Source: Bacteroidota bacterium (GTDB lineage Bacteria; CLD3; SB21). Taken from it: DNA of 5,678 nucleotides. A program made the position numbers and the translations under genes. The DNA lies in NCBI GenBank assembly GCA_020438245.1, contig JAGQUY010000600.1, positions 1 to 5,678 of the forward strand, written 5' to 3'. The notes beneath the pieces are model-generated. The model was given only the letters and a program-made list of their open reading frames with translations. It made no database searches and was not told where the DNA came from. This document shows, piece by piece, positions 1 to 5,533 of the stretch (positions are counted from its first letter, which is position 1; every line of letters starts with the position of its first letter).

Positions 1-1
1 G

Positions 2-829
2 CTGATCCGCATTCATGCGGGGGATTCCTTGATGGCTCCGAAGAAGAATGCGCTGAACGAAGCGATCAAGGTAGCCGGCGGTGAGATTCTTTTGTTCACC
101 GACGCCGATTGCAGACCCCCTTCTACGTGGATTTCATCCATGGTGGCCCATTTTCGCGACGAAATTGGTCTGGTCGTGGGATATTCTCCGGTCGATCCGC
201 AGGGCGGACTGCTCGATCGGTTTCTGTCGCTGGACTCATTGGCCCTGGCCGGCATGGCGGCCTCCGGTTCGGCGCTTGGTCTTACGATGACTGCTACCGG
301 TAGGAGCCTTGCATACCGCCGACAGGTTTTTGAGGAGGTTGGCGGATTTTCCAGAATTGCGCAATTTGTATCCGGGGATGATGATTTGTTTCTGGGGTTG
401 GTTCAGAAAACATCCTGGAAAACGGCCTATTGCATGGATTCGGCTGCTGCCGTGCCGACGTTGCCGCCGGAAAAGTTCTCAACATTTGTTCATCAGAAAA
501 TTCGACAAGCATCAAAAAGCAGAAACTACAGTCCGAAGATTATCGCGATTCTTACTACCATCTACGTCTTCAACGCAGTATTGTTGAGCTACGTACCGGC
601 CAGAGCGTGGATGGAGCATTCAATTATGTTCTTGATGCCGTGGGGCGTGAAAGTTACGGCCGATCTGCTGTTCCTGATCGTTGCAGGGTTTCGACTGGGC
701 AGGATTCGGTTTTTGTTGTCGTATCCTCTGGTCGCTTTGGTTCACCCGTTTTATGTGGTTGTCTTTGGCGCATGGGGTCGGTTCGGGACGTTCGAATGGA
801 AAGCCCAAAAGACGGAGGTCCGTTTGTGA
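2..829 (+). CDS. GT2 family glycosyltransferase, 5' end outside window
   Basis: The frame is open from the first bases of the window, so this is the C-terminal 275 residues of a longer protein; comparison with the next gene suggests about 100 N-terminal residues are missing, including the usual first nucleotide-binding strand. Internal TTG/ATG codons at 29-34 are not the start. Numbering from the window edge, the family 2 (GT-A fold) metal/nucleotide-sugar motif FTDADC has its aspartates at 34 and 36, and an SGDDD acceptor-site motif lies at 124-128. The position of the usual Q-x-x-R-W motif reads QKIRQ (165-169), so its Trp is lost. Three hydrophobic segments follow near the C-terminus, suggesting an inner-membrane enzyme with a cytoplasmic catalytic domain. 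It would transfer a sugar to a lipid or envelope glycan acceptor; donor and acceptor cannot be read from the sequence. It is clearly paralogous to the next gene (shared PKK-x-AL and FTDADC segments) and overlaps its start by 4 bases. The family call is firm; the substrate is unknown. Confidence 0.9.
   Translation: MIRIHAGDSLMAPKKNALNEAIKVAGGEILLFTDADCRPPSTWISSMVAHFRDEIGLVVGYSPVDPQGGLLDRFLSLDSLALAGMAASGSALGLTMTATGRSLAYRRQVFEEVGGFSRIAQFVSGDDDLFLGLVQKTSWKTAYCMDSAAAVPTLPPEKFSTFVHQKIRQASKSRNYSPKIIAILTTIYVFNAVLLSYVPARAWMEHSIMFLMPWGVKVTADLLFLIVAGFRLGRIRFLLSYPLVALVHPFYVVVFGAWGRFGTFEWKAQKTEVRL
814..819 (+). promoter_or_regulatory. Ribosome binding site that fixes the GTG start of the second glycosyltransferase
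   Basis: GGAGGT, a near-perfect Shine-Dalgarno sequence, lies 6 bases before GTG at 826 and sits inside the last codons of the upstream gene. The open frame extends back to 430, but that stretch runs through the upstream glycosyltransferase in another frame and encodes nothing like a glycosyltransferase, so 826 is the start. Confidence 0.85.
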
Positions 830-1935
830 GTACCGTTTGGCTGGTCTGTCTTTGCATCTCCCTAATCATCTATCTTTCAGCAGGACTGATCTTTCTGATG
901 GGGCAATTCATGATTCGCAGAGATCGATCGGGAAGGCGCCCTCGGGTATCGGTCATTGTAGCTGCACGCAACGAGGAAGCCAATATTGCAGCGTGTCTTG
1001 ATTCCTTGGTCGTTCAGTCCTACGACGACTATGAAATCATTGTGGTTGACGATCGCTCGACCGACAAAACTCCCGAATTAATAAAATCGCAGTCGACGAA
1101 GTTTCCTCACCTTAAACTGGTCACCATTCAAGAGACGCCGGCCGGATGGTCACCCAAGAAGTACGCGCTCGATAGGGCAATTCGTGCATCCGAAGGTGAA
1201 CTTCTTCTGTTCACAGATGCCGATTGCGTCGTTGGGCGCTACTGGATAGAAACGATGACTTCTTTTTTTGATGACAAGACGGGTTTGGTTATAGGGTTTT
1301 CAAAAGTGGATGCAACTGGTTTTTTCGAGCGATTTCAACAGTTTGATTTCCTGGCAATGATGACAGCGGCCGTTGGGATAACGAATATCGGGTATCCTTT
1401 TGCAGCAAGCGGTCAGAACATAGGCTACCGGCGTGTGGCTTTCGAGGCGGTAGGGGGCTTTCAATCGGTTAAGACTCGTATTTCGGGAGATGATGTATTG
1501 CTGATGCACTTGATTCGAGGACGAACACCGTGGCGTGTCCGGTTTGCGCAGGATCCCGCTTCGTATGTCGTTACACGACCGGTCCCCGGTCTGTTTGCTT
1601 TTCTGCAACAACGCGCTCGATGGGCAAGCAATGGCTTGATTATGCTGAAACTGAGTCCGCTGTTTTTCCTGTATCTTTCTTCCGTATTCGTGGTTCAATT
1701 ATGTTTGACTGCGGGACTGTGGATGTCGCTCTGGGAACTATCGTGGATTTGGGCAGTGGGATTTACATGGATAACAAAAGCCGTCGTTGATTTTGCGATT
1801 ACCTATAATGGCGCCAAACTGTTTCTTGTGCCGTATCAGACGGGAATGTTTCTTGTATGGGAGCTACTGCAGATACCCTACATGCTTATTTCGGGTCTGT
1901 TGGGAATGGCGGGCTTGTTTCGTTGGAAACGCTGA
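826..1935 (+). CDS. Membrane-anchored GT2 family glycosyltransferase
   Basis: This 369-residue family 2 glycosyltransferase begins with GTG inside a GTGA overlap with the upstream stop, which suggests translational coupling. An N-terminal membrane segment covers about residues 4-30. The catalytic domain follows: SVIVAARNEEANI (42-54) and VVDDRSTD (73-80) for the nucleotide, FTDADC (129-134) with the metal-binding Asp pair, SGDD (220-223) as the probable acceptor/base region, and QQRARW (261-266), the processive-type Q-x-x-R-W motif. At least three hydrophobic segments from about residue 276 to the end form a C-terminal membrane domain. This layout is typical of inner-membrane enzymes that add sugars to lipid carriers or build exported polysaccharides and glycolipids. 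It is a tandem paralogue of the preceding gene and keeps the Q-x-x-R-W motif that the other has lost. No polysaccharide export genes are visible here, so the product is undetermined. The gene ends 3 bases from the stop of a convergent gene. Confidence 0.93.
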   Translation: MSTVWLVCLCISLIIYLSAGLIFLMGQFMIRRDRSGRRPRVSVIVAARNEEANIAACLDSLVVQSYDDYEIIVVDDRSTDKTPELIKSQSTKFPHLKLVTIQETPAGWSPKKYALDRAIRASEGELLLFTDADCVVGRYWIETMTSFFDDKTGLVIGFSKVDATGFFERFQQFDFLAMMTAAVGITNIGYPFAASGQNIGYRRVAFEAVGGFQSVKTRISGDDVLLMHLIRGRTPWRVRFAQDPASYVVTRPVPGLFAFLQQRARWASNGLIMLKLSPLFFLYLSSVFVVQLCLTAGLWMSLWELSWIWAVGFTWITKAVVDFAITYNGAKLFLVPYQTGMFLVWELLQIPYMLISGLLGMAGLFRWKR

Positions 1936-1938
1936 CGG

Positions 1939-2814
1939 TCAAGGCCACGTTTTGCAGATCGCTCCGCCCTGGTTTTCGTCATCGGATCCAAAAATAATAC
2001 CTCCTTTGGGACCCGGAACAAATTCTATCGCCTCGGTTTTTCGGTTGTAGAAAGTGAAAAACCGTGTTAACTGGGTGTTCTTGCGAAAATGAACCTCCTT
2101 GTCCCACGTCGAAAAAACACCCGCCAGGTAAACCGCAGAGGTAAACGGCCCATCATCTCCCGGATCAGACGCTGATGTAATATACAGAATGCCCGTGGGA
2201 TTCAGTTTCAGATCGGATATGTGTCTGACGTGGCTCTTTGTAGGCCAGGCAACTGAAATGGGCTCTTTTCCGATGGCTGTGAACTGGGCAGTCTTCAGGT
2301 CGAATATGGCCCAGTGGATCATGCCGGGATCACTGTCATCGCCTCGGTGCCCCCAAACCATCAGTAAATTCGTATTGACTCTCTGCAGGCTCAACCCTTC
2401 AAAATTGTCTGTGTCCAGCACTCCCGGTACGGTAAAAGTACGCAAGATTGAAACATTGAGATTCGTGTCGACGGTAATGTGCCAAACCTTACCGAGACTC
2501 GTCATCACCATGAACTGGCCCGGAAGGTCGGGGATGCTCGTGATCGATTCAAGATCCTTCGGCAGGTTGTTGGAATCCGGCCAGAACAGGTACGTATATT
2601 GGTTGAAGAGCCCATAATCGGTTACAATCGCAAGGCGTCCCTCATCCGTAGCTTTATTGTCGTGAACGATCAGAAAGCGGCTGGCGTCAGAAGTCTGGTC
2701 AATGAAAGCCATTCCGCTGATGCCAAAAGGTTTTGGTCCTTTTACGGGAATCCATTCTTGTGACCACACCACTTGAGTGCAAAGAAGCAGGCATGTTGTG
2801 AAGAAAATGCGCAT
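1939..2814 (-). CDS. Secreted repeat protein, probable beta-propeller, function unknown
   Basis: This 291-residue protein starts at ATG 2814, with AAGGA 5 bases upstream overlapping the stop region of the aminotransferase gene. Residues 1-18 form a classical Sec signal peptide: short positive start, hydrophobic core, and a V-W-S cut before Gln19. The Cys at 12 lacks a proper lipobox, so a lipoprotein is unlikely. The mature part shows a recurring pattern of an acidic or small residue, alternating hydrophobics, a Gly turn and a hydrophobic strand ending in S/H/D, at about 32-52, 88-106, 138-158, 198-216 and 259-278, a period of about 50-60 residues. That suits propeller blades. The last unit (EAIEFVPG, then GGIIFGSDDEN) resembles phytase-like or DUF3616-like propellers, but only by eye. 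An extracytoplasmic binding or hydrolytic role is possible; I do not recognise a specific family. It is 8 bases downstream of the aminotransferase, so probably co-transcribed with it. Confidence 0.8.
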   Translation of the reverse strand: MRIFFTTCLLLCTQVVWSQEWIPVKGPKPFGISGMAFIDQTSDASRFLIVHDNKATDEGRLAIVTDYGLFNQYTYLFWPDSNNLPKDLESITSIPDLPGQFMVMTSLGKVWHITVDTNLNVSILRTFTVPGVLDTDNFEGLSLQRVNTNLLMVWGHRGDDSDPGMIHWAIFDLKTAQFTAIGKEPISVAWPTKSHVRHISDLKLNPTGILYITSASDPGDDGPFTSAVYLAGVFSTWDKEVHFRKNTQLTRFFTFYNRKTEAIEFVPGPKGGIIFGSDDENQGGAICKTWP

Positions 2815-2822
2815 GGCGATCC

Positions 2823-3962
2823 TTAATTCTGGTTCGTTAGGAATTGTTGAATGGCCTGAACGCCTGAACCGGGAGAGAACGGGTGTTTGAGGTCCGACAA
2901 GGTCTTCTCCAAGCCGGCGATAACGGTAACCATATCGAAGACATCATAGTATCCAAGATGCGATATTCGGAAAATTTTTCCCTTCAGGTGGTCCTGTCCA
3001 CCGGCGAGCGTCATTCCATGGTCTCCTCGCATGGATTTGAAAATTTGGTCGGCATTGAGAGACGAGGGTACTTTTACAGCCGTAACCGAATTGGCAGGTT
3101 TTTCTGCAAAGACTTCCAGCCCGACAGCTTTGACAGCGCGACGGCAGGATTCCGCCATCATTGCGTGTCGCTGCCAGACATTCTCAAGACCCTCGGAACG
3201 TATCATGCGCAGGGATTCCTGCAGTCCCATGATCAGCGAAACCGCCGGGGTGAAAGGAGTTGTATTGGCGGCTACCTCTTTGGCGGCCCGCTTGATGTCA
3301 AAATAGAATTTCGGCAGATCACTGGTTTCGCGTGCCTTCAAAGCTCGATCGCTGACTGCAAGGATTCCCAGACCCGGGGGTAACATAAGTCCTTTTTGTG
3401 AGCCGGTGGCCACGGTATCGAGACCCCAATCATCGAACCTGACCTCCATCGCACCAACCGAAGTCACTCCATCGACCATAATCAGTGCATTCGATTGATC
3501 TCGAACGACCTTGGCAAGGTTCTTGACGTCCGTAAATGCGCCGGTGGACGTTTCCGAATGCGTCATGACGACCGCCTTGATTTTTGGATTGGCTTTCAGT
3601 CGTGCCGCTACGTCTTCAGCAGTAGCAGATTTGCCCCATTCTATCTTAAGAACATCTACTTCAATGCCGTATGCCTGCGGAATCTTAGTCCATCGTTCTC
3701 CAAATTTGCCCCCTTCGATATTGAGGATAGTATCGCCCCTGGACAGACAGCTCACAAAGGCCGCTTCCATCGCTCCGGTGCCCGATGATGCAAAAGTCAA
3801 CACAGGTTGCTTCGTTTGAAAGAGGTATTGCAGATTGGAGTTTACTTCGGCAAAAATCTCCTCAAAATCCTTGTTTCGATGGTGGAGAATCGGCCGGGCC
3901 ATGGATAGCTGAATGTTTTCAGGAACAGGTGTTGGACCGGGTGTGAAGAGACGTTTTTTCAT
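2823..3962 (-). CDS. Class V PLP aminotransferase, alanine/serine--glyoxylate type
   Basis: This 379-residue cytoplasmic enzyme of the class V aminotransferase family (fold type I) begins MKKRLFTPGPTPVP, the typical opening of alanine-glyoxylate/serine-glyoxylate/serine-pyruvate aminotransferases. SSGTGAMEA (59-67) is the phosphate-binding loop, HSETSTG (135-141) packs against the cofactor ring, VDGVTS (163-168) supplies Asp164 to the pyridine nitrogen, and GSQKGLM (187-193) carries the Schiff-base Lys190. Arg332 in FRISHLGYYD is the likely substrate-carboxylate binder. It would move an amino group between an amino acid (Ala or Ser) and glyoxylate or pyruvate. Relatives are sometimes annotated as a soluble hydrogenase 42 kDa subunit. 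All key residues and the full length are present. An in-frame TTG at 3974 would add MRSI, but the ATG at 3962 with GGAG just upstream is the better start. The 62-base gap to the WYL gene upstream is AT-rich with short A/T runs and no convincing terminator or promoter. Exact substrate unresolved. Confidence 0.93.
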   Translation of the reverse strand: MKKRLFTPGPTPVPENIQLSMARPILHHRNKDFEEIFAEVNSNLQYLFQTKQPVLTFASSGTGAMEAAFVSCLSRGDTILNIEGGKFGERWTKIPQAYGIEVDVLKIEWGKSATAEDVAARLKANPKIKAVVMTHSETSTGAFTDVKNLAKVVRDQSNALIMVDGVTSVGAMEVRFDDWGLDTVATGSQKGLMLPPGLGILAVSDRALKARETSDLPKFYFDIKRAAKEVAANTTPFTPAVSLIMGLQESLRMIRSEGLENVWQRHAMMAESCRRAVKAVGLEVFAEKPANSVTAVKVPSSLNADQIFKSMRGDHGMTLAGGQDHLKGKIFRISHLGYYDVFDMVTVIAGLEKTLSDLKHPFSPGSGVQAIQQFLTNQN

Positions 3963-3966
3963 GATA

Positions 3967-3970
3967 CTCC
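3967..3970 (-). promoter_or_regulatory. Ribosome binding site supporting ATG 3962
   Basis: GGAG on the minus strand lies 4 bases before the ATG at 3962, a slightly short spacing. The alternative TTG at 3974 has no purine-rich Shine-Dalgarno sequence before it (CCTTTT instead), and family members start at the equivalent of MKKRLFTPGP. Confidence 0.6.
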
Positions 3971-4024
3971 GCAAAAAGGATATTAAAAAAGTTAGGGATT
4001 TTTAATGCGAACTAAAACAAAAAG

Positions 4025-4864
4025 TTACGGAGCATAAAGTGCCACGATGGCTCGGGCCTTACGGAGAACCGCGTCCCTCAAGTCGTCCGGTTCAATGACT
4101 CTGACAGACGCACCCCAGCCCATGATCCAGGCAATCAATTCATTGGATATTTTTATATGCAAACCCATGGCAAACCCTTCGTCGGTCTGTTGAGCTTCCT
4201 GACCTTCCAGCCAGAATTTGTCGCTCATATATCCCTCCAGGTTGTCCTTGAAAAGCAATCTGACGCGGGTAAGCTTGCCGCCCGTGAAGGAACCCCACGA
4301 GTTTCTGAACAAGTCAGCCAGCGCCGGTATCTCTCTTACAGATGATTTTTGATTGGGAAAGCGAAAATCCCTGATACGCTCCAGCGTAAACATCTTGGGC
4401 GTTTCCTGATGGATGGCCATCAAGTAATGACTTTTTCCGGCATTGTAAAAAGCAATGGGAGTAATGGTCCGCCAACCAAGTCGGTCGCTCTGTGCGGATC
4501 GGTATTCGATCTCAACCACTTTCTTATCACGGATGGCCTTTGCCGTCTTGATGAAGAAGCCGAGGGTTCGCGATCCGAATTTCTCCATGATCAGCGGAAG
4601 ATTCTTGATGGACTCGCTGTTTTCGAAGGCAAGATAGGTGACGATCAGTTGGTTTAAAGTGTCGACGGGCAGCTCGACACGATAGGTCAGCTTCCTTGAA
4701 CGGATATCGATACCCATTTCCCGCAACGATTTCACATCCCTGCGAATGGTCGAAACGCTTGTATGCAGCTTTTCCGCCAGATCATTTTCAGACCACTTGC
4801 CGGGCGCTTCGGAGACGATGGCGGCCAGTTCAATCTGACGTTGAATTTCATCAAGACGGTTCAT
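4025..4864 (-). CDS. WYL-domain transcriptional regulator (DeoR/YafY-like)
   Basis: This 279-residue regulator has three parts. An N-terminal winged helix-turn-helix covers about residues 5-62 (W-S-E-N-DLAEKLHTS, then STIRRDVKSL as recognition helix), followed by a short linker. A WYL domain spans about 108-170: EIEYRS (118-123), RTITPIAFY (132-140), and KSHYLMAI (144-151), where the name-giving WYL reads HYL; Arg163 and Arg165 lie in the ERIRDF strand. A C-terminal WCX-type domain (about 198-278) follows, containing RVRLLF and VLRKARAIVALYAP. In known relatives (PafBC, BrxR/CapW, DriD) the WYL domain senses nucleic acid or nucleotides and the dimer binds inverted repeats. The gene is divergent from two ssb genes, and a 17-bp perfect inverted repeat lies 68 bases upstream of its start, a plausible autoregulatory and ssb operator. 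It may head the leftward operon with the aminotransferase. No Shine-Dalgarno sequence precedes the ATG (CCCCC instead), so the mRNA may be leaderless. Family firm; ligand and targets inferred. Confidence 0.93.
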   Translation of the reverse strand: MNRLDEIQRQIELAAIVSEAPGKWSENDLAEKLHTSVSTIRRDVKSLREMGIDIRSRKLTYRVELPVDTLNQLIVTYLAFENSESIKNLPLIMEKFGSRTLGFFIKTAKAIRDKKVVEIEYRSAQSDRLGWRTITPIAFYNAGKSHYLMAIHQETPKMFTLERIRDFRFPNQKSSVREIPALADLFRNSWGSFTGGKLTRVRLLFKDNLEGYMSDKFWLEGQEAQQTDEGFAMGLHIKISNELIAWIMGWGASVRVIEPDDLRDAVLRKARAIVALYAP

Positions 4865-4872
4865 GGGGGAGA

Positions 4873-4901
4873 AAGATAAAGCGGTCGAGTTCGCAAATCA
4901 A
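4873..4901 (-). promoter_or_regulatory. Candidate promoter for the WYL gene, possibly leaderless
   Basis: On the minus strand, TTGATT (4901-4896, 4/6 to the -35 consensus) and TATCTT (4878-4873, 4/6 to the -10 consensus) are separated by exactly 17 bases. Only 8 bases lie between the -10 element and the ATG, so transcription would begin at or next to the start codon. This would agree with the missing Shine-Dalgarno sequence. Both hexamers are imperfect, so this is a weak prediction. Confidence 0.35.
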
Positions 4902-4932
4902 AGAAATTCTGATTCACCGGTCTATGAAGATA

Positions 4933-4949
4933 TTCTCAAAGATTGAGAA
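4933..4949. promoter_or_regulatory. Perfect 7-3-7 inverted repeat, candidate WYL operator, copy 1
   Basis: TTCTCAA-AGA-TTGAGAA is a perfect palindrome in the divergent region between the WYL gene and ssb1. It is 68 bases from the WYL start, 31 bases upstream of the candidate WYL -35 element, and 123 bases upstream of the ssb1 start. The same arms recur at 5433-5449. The right arm contains TTGAGA, 5/6 to a -35 hexamer, but only a poor -10 (TGACAT, 3/6) follows at 17 bases. It is not a terminator: the stem is AT-rich, and the sense direction toward ssb1 continues with an A-run and not a T-run. Confidence 0.65.
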
Positions 4950-4990
4950 AAAACGGCCCGGTTGCTGACATAGATTAAAGTGTCATCGAT

Positions 4991-5011
4991 TGAAGACTGA
5001 AGACTGAAGAC
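4991..5011. repeat. Three exact tandem copies of a 7-bp unit in the ssb1 leader
   Basis: TGAAGAC is repeated three times head to tail without mismatch, between operator copy 1 and the ssb1 ribosome binding site. Such heptamer arrays can change copy number by slippage, or act as protein-binding half-sites on one face of DNA only if the phase suits; 7 bp is not a helical turn. Function unknown. Confidence 0.85.
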
Positions 5012-5013
5012 AT

Positions 5014-5037
5014 TTGAACAAAGAGTAATTGAACAAA
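5014..5037. repeat. 9-bp direct repeat just upstream of the ssb1 RBS
   Basis: TTGAACAAA occurs at 5014-5022 and again at 5029-5037, 15 bases apart. The stretch is AT-rich and directly follows the heptamer array. It may be part of a promoter or protein-binding region, but no -10/-35 pair of good quality can be assigned. Confidence 0.6.
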
Positions 5038-5059
5038 TTTAGATAAAGCAAAGAAAAAC

Positions 5060-5066
5060 GGAGGAG
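5060..5066 (+). promoter_or_regulatory. Ribosome binding site of ssb1
   Basis: GGAGGAG is a strong Shine-Dalgarno sequence; its last GGAG is 6 bases before ATG 5073, which fixes the start and suggests efficient translation. Confidence 0.85.
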
Positions 5067-5072
5067 ATATTC

Positions 5073-5480
5073 ATGACACAACGCCTTAACAAAACCGTTC
5101 TTATAGGCCGTCTGGCCGGGGAGCCGCAAGTTCACTACACCCAGCGTGGTGTGCCTTTTGCGGTGCTGCATATCTATTCATGTCGATCACAAGATACCCC
5201 CGGAGGTCTGAAGAAAACAGTTCTGCATCGAGTTATTGCTTGGGACCGGCTTGGGCTGATCTGCAGCAAGACGCTCAGAAAAGGAGTATTGCTCTGCATT
5301 GAAGGATCTGTGCAGCGGGGTCTTGTTAGAAAAAGCCGCGGCTCAGTTCAAGAAACGACGGAAATCGTGGCGCGAACAGTCAAGATGCTCGATCGCGGCT
5401 TGCCGAGATCAGGTTCGACGCAGGCGGAATTATTCTCAAATTTTGAGAAGAAACAGCTGAAATGTACCAGTACTTTGTAA
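5073..5480 (+). CDS. ssb: Single-stranded DNA-binding protein, divergent paralogue
   Basis: This 135-residue protein has the SSB OB-fold from residue 5 to about 107: LNKTVLIGRLAGEPQVHYT (5-23), HRVIAWDRLG (52-61), the L45-loop region, and LRKGVLLCIEGSV (68-80), followed by TTEIVARTVKMLD (95-107). It would coat single-stranded DNA in replication, repair or recombination, as a tetramer if like the family. Several features are unusual. The conserved E-W-H before RV is replaced by V-L-H (Leu51 where E. coli has Trp54), although Trp57 sits where E. coli has Phe60. The segment after strand 2 (SCRSQDTPGGLKK) is aberrant. The C-terminal tail is very short and ends in EKKQLKCTSTL, with no acidic DDDIPF-type tip, so interaction with partner proteins is probably lost. 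The last codons contain operator copy 2. It lies divergent to the WYL gene and 53 bases upstream of a second ssb gene, away from the usual rpsF/rpsR neighbours, so it is likely an accessory SSB. Family call firm; role inferred. Confidence 0.93.
   Translation: MTQRLNKTVLIGRLAGEPQVHYTQRGVPFAVLHIYSCRSQDTPGGLKKTVLHRVIAWDRLGLICSKTLRKGVLLCIEGSVQRGLVRKSRGSVQETTEIVARTVKMLDRGLPRSGSTQAELFSNFEKKQLKCTSTL
5433..5449. promoter_or_regulatory. Perfect 7-3-7 inverted repeat, candidate WYL operator, copy 2
   Basis: TTCTCAA-ATT-TTGAGAA has arms identical to copy 1, exactly 500 bases downstream, but a different 3-base centre. It lies inside ssb1 codons 121-126 (F-S-N-F-E-K), 84 bases upstream of the ssb2 start. 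The likeness to copy 1 extends to 27 bases (4931-4957 against 5431-5457) with four differences: two in the centre and two outside the arms. It may control transcription reaching ssb2, or act with copy 1 through looping. Confidence 0.6.
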
Positions 5481-5506
5481 TTGACAACATTGAATTCACT
5501 TGACAA
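5481..5506. repeat. Direct repeat of TTGACAA between ssb1 and ssb2
   Basis: TTGACAA occurs at 5481-5487 and 5500-5506. Each contains a perfect -35 hexamer (TTGACA), but no acceptable -10 follows at 16-18 bases from either. Each also differs by one base from the operator arm TTGAGAA, so they could be weak half-sites. Either reading is unproven. Confidence 0.4.
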
Positions 5507-5520
5507 GAAGATCATAAAAA

Positions 5521-5526
5521 AAGGAG
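5521..5526 (+). promoter_or_regulatory. Ribosome binding site of ssb2
   Basis: AAGGAG lies 7 bases before ATG 5534, a strong and well-placed Shine-Dalgarno sequence directly after an A-run. Confidence 0.85.
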
Positions 5527-5533
5527 AAACATC

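Noticed and set aside
476..492. TTCTCAA-CAT-TTGTTCA, a partial match to the operator, inside the first glycosyltransferase
   Set aside because: Only the left arm matches fully; the right arm matches 4 of 7, and the place is mid-gene and far from the ssb region. A lone TTCTCAA at 3181-3187 is also background.
430..825. Upstream extension of the second glycosyltransferase frame
   Set aside because: It lies in another frame of the first glycosyltransferase, encodes low-plausibility sequence, and a strong Shine-Dalgarno sequence points to GTG 826.
2189..2763. Plus-strand frames opposite the propeller gene
   Set aside because: They are shadows of a well-supported signal-peptide-bearing minus-strand gene and show no domain.
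3963..4024. Terminator or promoter between the WYL and aminotransferase genes
   Set aside because: A/T runs are present but no stable GC stem and no well-spaced hexamers; operon readthrough is as likely.
4696..4968. A 90-codon + strand reading frame covering the WYL gene start and the divergent region
   Set aside because: Mostly antisense to the WYL helix-turn-helix, with no ribosome binding site; only its last codons (noted as a possible ssb fossil) are of interest.
4943..4971. Promoter for ssb1 with -35 TTGAGA inside the operator
   Set aside because: The -35 matches 5/6, but the -10 at 17 bases (TGACAT) matches only 3/6, so it is too weak to list.
4966..4985. TGACA/TGTCA inverted repeat with a 10-base loop
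   Set aside because: A five-base stem with a long AT-rich loop and no T-run is expected by chance; neither a terminator nor a strong operator.
4983..5171. A 62-codon minus-strand frame over the ssb1 leader and start
   Set aside because: It is antisense to ssb1 and passes through the heptamer repeat; no family resemblance.
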